A stretch of 64,000 nucleotides of DNA from Bacteroidota bacterium (GCA_030706635.1 JAUZOD010000018.1:1-64000), one strand, 5' to 3'. Positions 1-10,023 are shown, counted from the stretch's first letter. Made by a program: numbers and translations. The notes: generated by a model not told the origin, from the sequence alone.

Positions 1-166
1 CCGTACTGGTGTCGATTACGTCTCATGCGGCGCTATCATACATCATGCTGTGAGCATGGACCTTAGTTTAAAAGCACACAAAATATAGAGCAGATATTAT
101 CGCTGTTGTTATTATCTCGCTGTCACTAACCCTGATACCGATGTCTTCTTTCCTCAATTATTATTT

Positions 167-223
167 TGAAAAAATATTGCTGGCAAAAATAGAGCTATGG
201 CGGATAGCAAGCCAGGGTGGAAT
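167..223. repeat. Short dispersed repeat copy A, similar to 26917-26971
   Basis: tgaaaaaatattgctggcaaaaatagagctatggcggatagcaagccagggtggaat aligns by eye with tgaaaaaatattgatcgcaaaaatagaactacgcgataacaagtcagggtgaaat. Confidence 0.6.
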
Positions 224-308
224 ATATAATGGCTCAGGAGCTTCTTTGGGGTATCGACAACCTGATTTGGCCGCACCAAATGAGCTGGATACCCGAAACG
301 CCGGATAG

Positions 309-1670
309 TTATTCTTTTATAATTTTCCGCACATACACCTGCTTGTTTTTATACTGGATGCTTACAAAATATATGCCCGCGGCAATGCCCTGCAAATTCA
401 TGCTGATCAGATTATTTCCTGGGAACAGGTCGCTGGTCTGCTGCCTTATCCGGGCGCCCCTGCTGTCGGAAAGTTTTATGATGGCGGCGGTGCCCGCATC
501 GGCGGAAATATTGATATAAAGGGTGCTGCGCGCGGGATTGGGCCAGACGCGGAAGGCATCCGCAGGGTTACAATTGCTGGTCAGGGCGCTGGTAAACTGC
601 ACGCGCCCGTCCAGGTCGTGTTCAGCAATGCGGTAATAGCCATTTTGGAGGGGTGCATCATCCGCGAAGGAATAATTCTTTTCACCTGAAGCGTTGCCGG
701 CTGCGGGAATTTTACCCAGTACGGTCCATTCCGCGGCGTCGGCGCTTCTTTCCACGGAAAAATAATGACTGTTCTCTTCCTGTGCCGTCTGCCATACCAG
801 CAGCACGCGGTTCCCCTCGCATCGCGCATTGAACAGAGTAAAAATGACGGGCAGCGGATCGCCGGGGGCCGACAGGGTGAAGCGCTCAAGGGAAGCGATG
901 CCGGTTTTTTCCACGTAGTCCGTACTGGTATTCCGGCTGTCAAACCCCAGGCCCGTCCAGGTTTGTGCCGCTGTCCGTTCCCATAAGATCAATGCGTTTT
1001 CATCCTGACCATTAAGCTCTGCGTCAAAATACTGGAAGCGCAGCGTGGCGTTTAAGCCGCTGTTATTGGCCGGCGCTATATCATAGTACCGCAGTACAGA
1101 GCTTCCGGCGCCGCTGCCATTGGTCTGTGACTGATGACCGCGCCTGATAACGGTATTGCCCAGGTTTTGCGGGGAGCTAATCAAAATGCCCAGGTTGCCG
1201 GGATTTACTCCGGACGGCGCATTGAGTGTTCCATTGAAAATCACTTCCCCTCCGTTGCTGCCCAGGATGCGGCTGGTTTCCTGTTCGCCGTTCAGCATCC
1301 CGGTGCTGCCCAGATCAACATCGTGGCCGTTGAGATCCAGGACGCCGGTACTGAAACTGATCTGCCGCGAAACGGCGACAGGTGTTTGCAGCATCACGGC
1401 AACGCCGGCGCTTTTATTTATTTTAAGTTCGTAGAATTGAATGGCCTGGCTGCCAAGAATATTCGAAGGGGCACTGCCGGAAAAGGACACAGCGCCTGTA
1501 CCTGCGGAAAAAGTTCCGTTATTGACAAGGTCAGTATTGGAAAGGGTCAGCTGCAAATTCCCCGTCATGGAGAATTGAGATCCCGGGGAAATCGTGAATT
1601 GCGCCCGGGCATGCTTTGCAGCGGTCAGGAACAGTATCAAAGCTGCGGATGCGACGAATATCTTTTTCAT
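309..1670 (-). CDS. Secreted protein with C-terminal T9SS type A sorting domain
   Basis: Signal peptide MKKIFVASAALILFLTAAKHARAQ; C-terminus FRVWPNPARSTLYINI...GIYFVSIQYKNKQVYVRKIIKE typical of T9SS sorting domains. ATG at 1670 preferred over the TTG at 1697. Confidence 0.85.
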   Translation of the reverse strand: MKKIFVASAALILFLTAAKHARAQFTISPGSQFSMTGNLQLTLSNTDLVNNGTFSAGTGAVSFSGSAPSNILGSQAIQFYELKINKSAGVAVMLQTPVAVSRQISFSTGVLDLNGHDVDLGSTGMLNGEQETSRILGSNGGEVIFNGTLNAPSGVNPGNLGILISSPQNLGNTVIRRGHQSQTNGSGAGSSVLRYYDIAPANNSGLNATLRFQYFDAELNGQDENALILWERTAAQTWTGLGFDSRNTSTDYVEKTGIASLERFTLSAPGDPLPVIFTLFNARCEGNRVLLVWQTAQEENSHYFSVERSADAAEWTVLGKIPAAGNASGEKNYSFADDAPLQNGYYRIAEHDLDGRVQFTSALTSNCNPADAFRVWPNPARSTLYINISADAGTAAIIKLSDSRGARIRQQTSDLFPGNNLISMNLQGIAAGIYFVSIQYKNKQVYVRKIIKE

Positions 1671-1693
1671 GCTATAAAAGATCGGTGTAAAAA

Positions 1694-3421
1694 TCAATTC
1701 GTTTTCTGCCTGAGCAGGGCAAGCCGCAGCAGGATTTCTTCGCTTTGTTTTAGGAGCTTTTCATTTTCTTCTTTTAACTGGTCATTTTGGGCAGACAGCT
1801 CCTGCACTGCTTTTGTCAGCGGCGCCACAAATGCTCCATAGCGCAGGCTGTACAGATCCTTATCGCCACGCGCGGCGTCCACGCCGCTGAAAGAAAAGCG
1901 CAGCGATTGCGCCGCCTGCTCCACCTCCTGGGCCGCAAACCCCGTATACAGGATTCGCTCTTTTGCTTTGCGCGCAGCGATCATTTGCGGAGACAGCGGT
2001 TTTTCTGCCGTTGCCGGTTGTACCGAACCGGCGGTTAAAAGGGCCGTGCCCGTTTTATGAACCGGTGGCTTCACAATACCATCTGCCGCTGCCAGATCAA
2101 TGTTGTAGCTGATCGGTCTCAGCTTATTGATAAAGTCGAGGCCGGGAATATCTTCCCGGATATTCTTCTTCACCCTTCCGTCTGAAATGGTGGACCAGCC
2201 TACGGGACCGCCGATAGAAACGGTGGCGCCATTGCCCACCCGCATCATGCTGGGCGCTGTAACCAGCGTGCCGTGACCCAGGGCAATGCAGTTGTAGTAA
2301 CCCGGTCCGTTGGCGTCGGTTTCAGAGCCGATAAAGCAGTTGTAATAACCATTGTCGTAGCTGGCCCCGGCATTGTATCCGAACGCGGTGTTTCCGTCGG
2401 AGCCTGTAGTATTTGCGAGACTATTATAACCTATTGCGGTGTTATAGTTTCCGTATGAATTTGCATACATGGCGCTGCTTCCAAAAGCCGAATTGTATTG
2501 TCCCGAATAATTACTGCGCAGGGCCTGGAATCCGGCGGCTGTATTATAGCTCCCGGTAACATTGCTGAAAAGTGTTTCGTACCCGCTGGCCGTATTGTAG
2601 CTTGCCGAATTATTATACAGGGCTTTTGACCCGATGGCGGTATTGCTGTTGCCTCCGCCATTGAAAAGCGCCTGGGCGCCGGTGGCTGTATTGGATCCTG
2701 CCCCGCCATTGTATAGCGCCTGGTAACCACTTGCCGTATTAAAACCCGTTGTATTGGTAAAAAGCGCCTGATAACCCGTAGCGGTGTTTGCCACATTTCC
2801 CAGATTATTCATGAGCGCCTGATAGCCGGTGGCTGTATTGTAACTGCCGATATCGCTTCCATTGGCATTAACGGAAAGTGTTTGAACGCCCAGGGCCGTA
2901 TTATAACTTCCCGTGGTATTCAGGTCCAGCGCCTTAAACCCATAGGCCGTATTGCCAATGGCTCCGGCGCTATTTCTGCCCGATCCATATCCCATATAGG
3001 TGCTGTTGCTGGCAGAATCGATCATTCCCGCCGGCTGATTATTTATTCTGAACTGTACCGGTTGATCGTCAGTTGTTCCAATAAAATTTCCGGCGCTGTC
3101 GGTACCGGCGTTTCCCGTCAATCCCCATCCGGCATTGGCAATGATCGTTTGCCAGTTGGGCGCAGCGGCCGTTCCCATATTCACCATCAACTGGTTTTTT
3201 AGAGAATCGTACACCAGCAGACCTTTTGCCGGTTGCGGAATAGCCGTAATGCCGGAGGAGGTCATCCTGGGGATCAGCAATCCTTTGGCGGCGCCCGACA
3301 TATCGAGCACGGCGGAAGCATCCGGTATGTTAGTGCCAATGCCCACGTTCTGCGCGTATGCCGCAGCGTAACAGAAAAGGACGACGGTGAGAATAACTGC
3401 CTGCTTCATGATCCGTTTCAT
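1694..3421 (-). CDS. Secreted tail-fibre-like protein: YadA-head-like repeats plus peptidase S74 chaperone domain (paralog 3)
   Basis: Signal peptide; repeated NTAxGxxAL motifs; WSTISDGRVKKNI S74 motif; C-terminal coiled coil. Confidence 0.85.
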   Translation of the reverse strand: MKRIMKQAVILTVVLFCYAAAYAQNVGIGTNIPDASAVLDMSGAAKGLLIPRMTSSGITAIPQPAKGLLVYDSLKNQLMVNMGTAAAPNWQTIIANAGWGLTGNAGTDSAGNFIGTTDDQPVQFRINNQPAGMIDSASNSTYMGYGSGRNSAGAIGNTAYGFKALDLNTTGSYNTALGVQTLSVNANGSDIGSYNTATGYQALMNNLGNVANTATGYQALFTNTTGFNTASGYQALYNGGAGSNTATGAQALFNGGGNSNTAIGSKALYNNSASYNTASGYETLFSNVTGSYNTAAGFQALRSNYSGQYNSAFGSSAMYANSYGNYNTAIGYNSLANTTGSDGNTAFGYNAGASYDNGYYNCFIGSETDANGPGYYNCIALGHGTLVTAPSMMRVGNGATVSIGGPVGWSTISDGRVKKNIREDIPGLDFINKLRPISYNIDLAAADGIVKPPVHKTGTALLTAGSVQPATAEKPLSPQMIAARKAKERILYTGFAAQEVEQAAQSLRFSFSGVDAARGDKDLYSLRYGAFVAPLTKAVQELSAQNDQLKEENEKLLKQSEEILLRLALLRQKTN

Positions 3422-3431
3422 TTATTGAAAA

Positions 3432-5162
3432 TTATTTTATCGTTTTCTCCAATGCATCCAATCGCTGCGTTATTTTTTCGAACTCCTGTTCAAGCGACGC
3501 GGACGCGCTTTTCAGCTGACGGCTTTCTGTGTCCAGTTCCTGAACTGATTTTACCAGCGGCGCAACAAATGCCTCATATCGCAAAGCGTACAGACCCTGC
3601 GCATTCGTTGGCGCATCCACGCCATTAAAATCATAGTTTACCGACCGGGCAGCCTGCTCCACCTCCTGTGCAATAAAACCGGTATATACTATCTGCTCCT
3701 TTGCCGCACGCGCAGCCGCCATCTGCTCCGCGCCGGCAGCCGCTGATGATTTTTGATTTGAGCCAGACCGTTCAATAGCTTCCATAGCCGATATATTCAA
3801 ATTGTAAGTGACCGGTCGCAGTTTCATAATAAAGGATAGGCCGGGAATATTTTCCCTGATGTTTTTCTTTACCCTTTTGTCAGAAATGGTTGACCAGCCT
3901 ACCGGTCCGCCGATGGACGTGGTGGCCGCGTTGCCTACCCGCATCGTGCTGACGTCAGACACATTGGTGCCGTAACCCAGTGCGATGACGTTGTAGAAAT
4001 CCGCGTTTGAGACATCGGTTTCAGGGCCGATAAAACAATTGTAATAGCCATTGTTGTAGGAGGAACCTGATGCATAGCCCAGCGCCGTGTTACCCTGGGA
4101 CCCATACGTCTGGTAGAGGCTGTTATATCCTGCTGCCGTGGATTGCGAAGTTTCAACGCGATAATTGAGCGTGATATTTTTTGAATTCAGCGCTCCGTAT
4201 CCAAATGCCGCATTATAATCGCCGGTCCAGTTTTTTGACAGGGATTCAACGCCAAAAGCGGTATTATAATTTCCGTATGCGGTGTACAGCGCATCCAGTC
4301 CGCAGGCCGTATTTCCGTTTCCCGCTAAATCGGTATAAGAGGCCTGAAAACCTTCCGCCGTATTATACGATCCGGAGATATTGTTCATCAGCGCAAAGGC
4401 GCCGTTAGCCGTATTATAGCTCGCGCTCAACCCGGCAGCGGCGTCGACCCTATTAAATCTTAAAGCACTTGAGCCGATGGCGGTATTGAAAAACCCCAGG
4501 GTGTTCATCGACAAGGTAAGAAAACCGACGGCGGTATTTTCCGATCCGGCCGTATTGTTGTAAAGTGCGGCTCCTCCAACAGCTGTATTGTAATACCCCG
4601 TATGGTTCAGATAAAGGGCGTGATCGCCAAAAGCTGTATTAAATCCGGTACCGTTGAGGTCCGTTCCCAATGCATAGGCGCCAAAAGCCGTATTTGCCGG
4701 GGTTCCGGCACTGTCTTTTCCGGACAGGTAACCAAAAAATGTGCTTTGGGAGACGGAATCTATAATACCCGACCACTGATTTTTTACTTTGAATAAAAGT
4801 GGGTGGTTATCGGTGGTGCCGATGAACGCCGCGCCGGCGCCGCTATTGCCGGTCAGGCTCCATCCGCTGCCGGCTGAAATGTTTTGCCAATTGGGAGCGG
4901 TCGCTGATCCCATATTCACTATCAGCTGATTTTTTGCCGAGTCGTATGCCATCAAACCTTTTGCGGGATTGCTAATGGAAAGAATGGCGGCTGTCGGCAT
5001 CCGGGGTATTAGTAATCCCCTGGCGGTACTGGTTATGTCGAGCACAGCAGAGCCATCCGGCACATTGGTGCCAATGCCTGCGCTTTGTCCATACAGCGGG
5101 TTGCTGATCGTTCCGTAAATAAAGAAGAGGATAGCGGCTCCGGCAAAGTAAAGTTTTTTCAT
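3432..5162 (-). CDS. Secreted tail-fibre-like protein with S74 chaperone domain (paralog 2)
   Basis: Same architecture as neighbours; WSTISDKRVKKNI motif; MKKLYFAGAAILFF signal peptide; an upstream ATG at 5186 is also possible. Confidence 0.85.
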   Translation of the reverse strand: MKKLYFAGAAILFFIYGTISNPLYGQSAGIGTNVPDGSAVLDITSTARGLLIPRMPTAAILSISNPAKGLMAYDSAKNQLIVNMGSATAPNWQNISAGSGWSLTGNSGAGAAFIGTTDNHPLLFKVKNQWSGIIDSVSQSTFFGYLSGKDSAGTPANTAFGAYALGTDLNGTGFNTAFGDHALYLNHTGYYNTAVGGAALYNNTAGSENTAVGFLTLSMNTLGFFNTAIGSSALRFNRVDAAAGLSASYNTANGAFALMNNISGSYNTAEGFQASYTDLAGNGNTACGLDALYTAYGNYNTAFGVESLSKNWTGDYNAAFGYGALNSKNITLNYRVETSQSTAAGYNSLYQTYGSQGNTALGYASGSSYNNGYYNCFIGPETDVSNADFYNVIALGYGTNVSDVSTMRVGNAATTSIGGPVGWSTISDKRVKKNIRENIPGLSFIMKLRPVTYNLNISAMEAIERSGSNQKSSAAAGAEQMAAARAAKEQIVYTGFIAQEVEQAARSVNYDFNGVDAPTNAQGLYALRYEAFVAPLVKSVQELDTESRQLKSASASLEQEFEKITQRLDALEKTIK

Positions 5163-5185
5163 CCGGTGAAATTTTGTTGAATGCA

Positions 5186-6964
5186 TCAATTCAGTTTTTT
5201 CTCCAGTTCGTCCAGTTCCTGTAAGGCCTTTTCTTTTTCTTTTACAAGCTGTTCATTCTGTTTTTTTAATTGATCATGCAGGGCAGCGAGTTCCTGAACG
5301 GCTTTTGTCAATGGCGCGACAAATTCGTCATACCGGAGACTGTAGAGATCTTTGTCGTTCCGCGCTGCATCCACGCCGCTGAATGCATAATGAAGGGATT
5401 GAGCCGCCTGTTCCACCTGCTGGGCCACAAAACCGGTATAGACAATCTGCTCCTTTGCACTGCGTGCAGCGGTCATCTGAGAGGGCCCGGGCCGGCTGGC
5501 GGTTTCATTTTTTCCTGAACCCGCATTCAATGTAACAGCCTGCTGCTTTTGGGCAGCCGGCTGGGTGATACGGTCAATCGCCGCCAGATCGATCGTATAG
5601 CTGATGGGTTTTAGTTTGTTGATGAAAGCGAGGCCGGGTACATTCTCCTGTATATTCCTTTTTACTCTTCCGTCTGAAATGGTGGACCAGCCTACCGGTC
5701 CACCGATGGAAACCGTTGCTCCGTTACCCACCCGCATCATGTTGGAGCCCGTGACCAGGGTGCCGTGCCCGATGGCGATCGAGTTCGTGTAACCGGGTCC
5801 GTTGGCATCTGTTTCCGCCCCGATAAAGCAGTTGTAATTTCCATTATCATAGCTGTGGCCCGCATCGTATCCGACGGCTGTATTTTCCTGTGAATTGGTC
5901 GTGCTGATCAGACTGTACACGCCCATGGCAGTATTTCCTGAAGCGTGGACGCTGTTGGAATACATCGCGCCAATGCCGAAACCGGCGTTGTAGTTTCCGT
6001 AGTAATTCTTGTAGAGCGCCTGGTAGCCGCAGGCTGTGTTACCAATTCCGGCAACGTTATCGTACAGGGCTTCGAACCCCGTGGCCGTATTATAATCGCC
6101 GCCCTGAATACCCGGACTATTATCAAACCGGCTGTTATTATAAAGCGCCCTTACGCCATTGGCTGTACAGTTGCTGCCGCTTGTGCCACTCACAGATTGC
6201 GGAGAATACAGCGCGAATGCGCCGGTAGCGGTGTTCTGCACGCCGCCCCTGAATTCTGCCTGGTAGCCCGTGGCGGTGGTGCTGAAACCGCCGCCATCCG
6301 AACCCGCGCTGAAGAATGCCTGGTAACCGATGGCCGTGCAGTCATTACCCCAATATTTATTGAGCGCCTGGTAGCCAATGGCGGTAGTATTGTTATTCAC
6401 CGGCGGAGTTCCCGGAAACTTGGGGCCCGACATGGTTTGCACACCAAAAGCCGTATTCTCTCCCCCGGATTTATTGGAATCCAATGCCTGGTAACCGAAA
6501 GCTGTGCTTGCGATCTGTCCGGGAGTATATTGGCCGGCGCTATAGCCCAGGAAAGTATTGCCGGTCACGGAATCCATGAAGCCGGCCCAATGGTTATTTA
6601 TTCTGAACAGCAGAGGAACACTGTCGGTGGTGCCAATAAAATTAATGGCGGGATTCGTAGCCTTATTACCGGCCAGACTCCATCCGCTGCCCGCCACAAC
6701 AGGCTCCCAGTCGGGCACAGCCGCCGTTCCCATATTTACCAGCAAAAAATTTTTTACAGAATCATACAGCATCAGTCCTTTTGCCGGATTGCTGATGGAG
6801 GAAATGGCGGCCGTGGTCATCCGCGGTATGAGCAATCCTTTACTGGTTGCTGTAATGTCCAGCGCCGCGGAAGCATCGGGCGAATTGGTGCCGATGCCAA
6901 TACCCTGCGATTGTAAGCGGCTGAATGAACTTAATGCTATCAACAGGAGAATAATCAGTTTCAT
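5186..6964 (-). CDS. Secreted tail-fibre-like protein with S74 chaperone domain (paralog 1)
   Basis: Same architecture; WSTISDGRVKRNI motif; MKLIILLLIALSSFSRLQSQ signal peptide (upstream ATG at 7006 possible). Confidence 0.85.
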   Translation of the reverse strand: MKLIILLLIALSSFSRLQSQGIGIGTNSPDASAALDITATSKGLLIPRMTTAAISSISNPAKGLMLYDSVKNFLLVNMGTAAVPDWEPVVAGSGWSLAGNKATNPAINFIGTTDSVPLLFRINNHWAGFMDSVTGNTFLGYSAGQYTPGQIASTAFGYQALDSNKSGGENTAFGVQTMSGPKFPGTPPVNNNTTAIGYQALNKYWGNDCTAIGYQAFFSAGSDGGGFSTTATGYQAEFRGGVQNTATGAFALYSPQSVSGTSGSNCTANGVRALYNNSRFDNSPGIQGGDYNTATGFEALYDNVAGIGNTACGYQALYKNYYGNYNAGFGIGAMYSNSVHASGNTAMGVYSLISTTNSQENTAVGYDAGHSYDNGNYNCFIGAETDANGPGYTNSIAIGHGTLVTGSNMMRVGNGATVSIGGPVGWSTISDGRVKRNIQENVPGLAFINKLKPISYTIDLAAIDRITQPAAQKQQAVTLNAGSGKNETASRPGPSQMTAARSAKEQIVYTGFVAQQVEQAAQSLHYAFSGVDAARNDKDLYSLRYDEFVAPLTKAVQELAALHDQLKKQNEQLVKEKEKALQELDELEKKLN

Positions 6965-7198
6965 CGTTGGTCTGTTATGATTCAAATAGAAGATTGTGCC
7001 TCGCATAACGTGGATATGATCCGGCTCCGGGATCAGGATGGATTAACAGGTGTTTCGGAGATATTGAGACGGACATGAAAACCTGTACGAATATTGATCG
7101 ATTCCTTTTTAGCCTTCTACCGTAAAAGGGTGATTTTTGTTTAAAAGTTGGGAGCGTCTCTATTTATTGCAATCTTTATCAGACCAACGTCTATCGGA

Positions 7199-9214
7199 AT
7201 GTATCAACTTTGGCGACGCAGCGTACTGACTGCAGTTATCCTTTTTCTAGTTACCAGCGCATTGCGGGCCCAGATGGATTATTACAATCAACTCTTCACG
7301 CATACCAAAGATTCGTTGGTAAAGGAACTGTCAAAACACCCGCAGCCGGATTCGGCGAGAGCCCATGCCTTAATGAATATTTTAAACAGTGCGATCTTTT
7401 CAGGTCAGAAAAAACAGGTGATCCCCTATTGGGAGGAGGCCCTGCTGCTCAGCCGCAAATTAAAAAATAAAACATCGGAAGCAGAATGCCTTGAATGGAG
7501 GGGAACATATTATAAAAGCATCGGGAAAACGGACAGCGCGCTGAATTACCTGGATGCAGCGATTGCCATGGCAGGCGATCCGGCCGACCGCGGTCTCCGG
7601 ACGGTAAAGCGATTCGCTCTTTTTGAAAGAGGCATGCTGTATGAATTCCATGAAAATTTTTACACTGCGTTAAACAGTTATTTTGAAGCATTGAAAATGT
7701 ATGAAGGGACAGATTTTCAACGGCAAAAGATGATCTCGCTGAGAATTGCTTCCATATATGAAAAACTCCACAACGATGAAAAAGCGCTGGAATATTATCA
7801 GCTGGCGTTAAAGATGTTTGAGAATGCCCGGAACGGGACACCGGATCATGAGGCCGAGGGCATCTACACTTATATGGCCGGCATTTACTACAACCGGGGT
7901 GATCTGACAAGGGCCGGTTTCTACCTGGATAAATTGAAACCATGGATGCCCAACCGTGAGGAGACCATGATCACCGGCGGGTATTATCACCTCGCCGGCC
8001 AGATAGCCCTCAAACAAAACAAAACCGATACCGCCATCGCGCTGCTAAAAAATGCCCTCACCTATTTCAATTATACCCGCCAAATGCACATGGACGAAAT
8101 AGCCGACGTGAGTGCTGACCTGGCCAGCCTGGACATGGGAAGAAAGCGGATGAAAGAGGCAAAAAAATATGCGGAGCAGAGCATGGCATTCGCGAAACAA
8201 AGCGGCCATAAAGAAACGAGGGCAAAGGCGCTGGAAGTGACCGCAGAATATTACAGCAAATCCCGTAACCCCTCCCGCGCTTACCAGGCTCTGCAGGAAG
8301 CCATCCTGCTGAATGACAGCGTGCTCGCGGAAACGAACATCAAACAGGCCGCCACCCTGGCGGCTATGTATGAAAATGATAAAAAGGAGAAACAGATTGC
8401 ACAGTTGGTTGCGGATAAGAAAATACAATCGGCATCGGTCAAGCAGGAAGCCTTGTGGAATACGATCTTCCTCATCACGATCATCGCCTTCGTTTTGATC
8501 GGTTCAACGCTCTATGTAAATATCAAGACCCGGCAAAAGATGGAGCGTCAGAAAATGGCGGAAATGGAAAAAGAAAAACAGCTCATGGAAGTGGAAGCCA
8601 TGCTTAAGGGCCAGGAGGAAGAACGGAGCAGGCTGGCGAAAGATCTGCATGACGGGCTGGGCGGCATGCTTGCGGGCATAAAAATATCGTTCTCCAATAT
8701 GAAAGAAAATCTAATCCTGGATCCGGCGAATGCGCATGCATTTGAAAAATCTCTTCTTGATCTTGATCAAACGATTTCCGAATTGCGTAAAGTTGCCCAT
8801 AACCTTATGCCGGAGGCCCTGGTGAAATTTGGTTTGACGAGCGCCGTGAGGGATTTTTGCAATTCCATGCAGCTGGCCGGCAGCACAACGATTATATGTG
8901 AGATATTCGGACCGGAAAGGGAATTGGGTAATATTGCCGATGTCAATATTTACCGTATTGTGCAGGAACTGGTGAATAACGCAGTTGTACATGGAAAAGC
9001 CAGCCAGGTTATCGTGCAACTGACCAAAGCTGAGAGCAAGGTGCTGATCACTGTCGAGGATAACGGAGCAGGATTTGATCTGCATGCGCAGGAGAAATCT
9101 GGCGGCATGGGTTTGCAGAATGTTAAGTCCAGGGTCAATTATTTGCATGGAAGGATGGATATTGAATCCAAACCCGGGGAAGGCGCGGTTATTAACATCG
9201 AATTAATCGTATAG
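7199..9214 (+). CDS. TPR-containing sensor histidine kinase (HisKA_3/HATPase, NarL/LuxR-type)
   Basis: Signal peptide, TPR-like repeats, TM IIAFVLIGSTLYVNI, EEERSRLAKDLHDGLGGMLAGIKIS phosphoacceptor motif, HATPase EDNGAGFD/GMGLQNVKSRV. Confidence 0.92.
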   Translation: MYQLWRRSVLTAVILFLVTSALRAQMDYYNQLFTHTKDSLVKELSKHPQPDSARAHALMNILNSAIFSGQKKQVIPYWEEALLLSRKLKNKTSEAECLEWRGTYYKSIGKTDSALNYLDAAIAMAGDPADRGLRTVKRFALFERGMLYEFHENFYTALNSYFEALKMYEGTDFQRQKMISLRIASIYEKLHNDEKALEYYQLALKMFENARNGTPDHEAEGIYTYMAGIYYNRGDLTRAGFYLDKLKPWMPNREETMITGGYYHLAGQIALKQNKTDTAIALLKNALTYFNYTRQMHMDEIADVSADLASLDMGRKRMKEAKKYAEQSMAFAKQSGHKETRAKALEVTAEYYSKSRNPSRAYQALQEAILLNDSVLAETNIKQAATLAAMYENDKKEKQIAQLVADKKIQSASVKQEALWNTIFLITIIAFVLIGSTLYVNIKTRQKMERQKMAEMEKEKQLMEVEAMLKGQEEERSRLAKDLHDGLGGMLAGIKISFSNMKENLILDPANAHAFEKSLLDLDQTISELRKVAHNLMPEALVKFGLTSAVRDFCNSMQLAGSTTIICEIFGPERELGNIADVNIYRIVQELVNNAVVHGKASQVIVQLTKAESKVLITVEDNGAGFDLHAQEKSGGMGLQNVKSRVNYLHGRMDIESKPGEGAVINIELIV

Positions 9215-9218
9215 CAGC

Positions 9219-9842
9219 ATGACAAGAATTTTTATTGTGGAGGATCATGCGGTGGTGGTGGAAGGCATCCGGGTTTTGCTGGAGAGCGAGCCAGGCATAA
9301 CCATCGCCGGTTCTTCCTATACTGCGGCAGGTTGCATAGATTATTTTGCAAATCATAAAGCGGACGTAGTTTTGATGGATATCAGTCTGCCCGATATGAG
9401 CGGAATAGAATTGTGCCGGATCATAAAAGCCGGGCATAAGGAGGTGATGGTTCTGATGCTCAGCACCTTCAACCAGGGCCTTTATATGAATAAAGCCATG
9501 GAACAGGGCGCCAGCGGCTATTTACTGAAGAACGTGACCCGGCAGGAAATGATTGACGGCATTAAAACCGTGAGCATGGGCGGGGTATATTTCAGTTTTG
9601 AAGCCGGAAAAATATATAAATCCACCCTGGAAAAAAATAGCCTGCAGCCCGTACTGACCAAAAGGGAGAAGGAAATTCTTAAGCTGGTTGTGGAAGGTCT
9701 TACCAATACGCAGATAAGTCAGCAATTATTCATCAGCATCGATACGGTGGATACCCACCGGAAAAACCTGTATGCGAAACTCAATGTAAAAAACACAGCG
9801 CAACTGATCCGATATACCCTTGAGCATGGGATAATATCTTAA
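9219..9842 (+). CDS. LuxR-family response regulator
   Basis: Receiver domain IVEDHAVVVEGIRVLL...VVLMDISLPDMSG; C-terminal LTKREKEILKLVVEGLTNTQISQQLFISIDTVDTHRKNLYAKL. Confidence 0.95.
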   Translation: MTRIFIVEDHAVVVEGIRVLLESEPGITIAGSSYTAAGCIDYFANHKADVVLMDISLPDMSGIELCRIIKAGHKEVMVLMLSTFNQGLYMNKAMEQGASGYLLKNVTRQEMIDGIKTVSMGGVYFSFEAGKIYKSTLEKNSLQPVLTKREKEILKLVVEGLTNTQISQQLFISIDTVDTHRKNLYAKLNVKNTAQLIRYTLEHGIIS

Positions 9843-9863
9843 TAAAGTTCGAGCCATAATCAT

Positions 9864-9931
9864 TGGGCAGGGAACTGTCCTCTATTGCCCTGGCTGCTTT
9901 TTCGATATCGTAATCGAACCTTGCCTGCCCA
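9864..9931. terminator. Structured intergenic region with several inverted repeats between convergent genes
   Basis: tgggcagg (9864-9871) pairs with cctgccca (9924-9931); caggg/ccctg (9868-9872/9888-9892) followed by gctgcttttt; ttcgat-atcgta-atcgaa (9901-9918). Confidence 0.5.
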
Positions 9932-10023
9932 GATTGAATAGTCTAATCATTTCAGGATTGATGCATTAAAAAAGATCAGGATAATGATCCGCCATAATAT
10001 TAATCAGTTTCCTGATCCACATC

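Noticed and set aside
1134-1841. 235-aa + strand ORF opposite the T9SS-protein gene
   Set aside because: Antisense shadow of a well-supported secreted protein; no recognisable motif or signal
5945-6916. 323-aa + strand ORF opposite S74 paralog 1
   Set aside because: Long open antisense frame caused by the repetitive NTAxGxxAL codons on the - strand; no independent coding evidence
1694-7006. Prophage tail-fibre module
   Set aside because: S74 domains suggest phage, but no capsid, terminase, baseplate, integrase or lysis genes flank them and each protein has a signal peptide
1694-7006. CRISPR-like or DNA-level tandem repeat array
   Set aside because: Periodicity comes from degenerate protein-level repeats inside ORFs; repeat units and spacers are not of constant length or sequence
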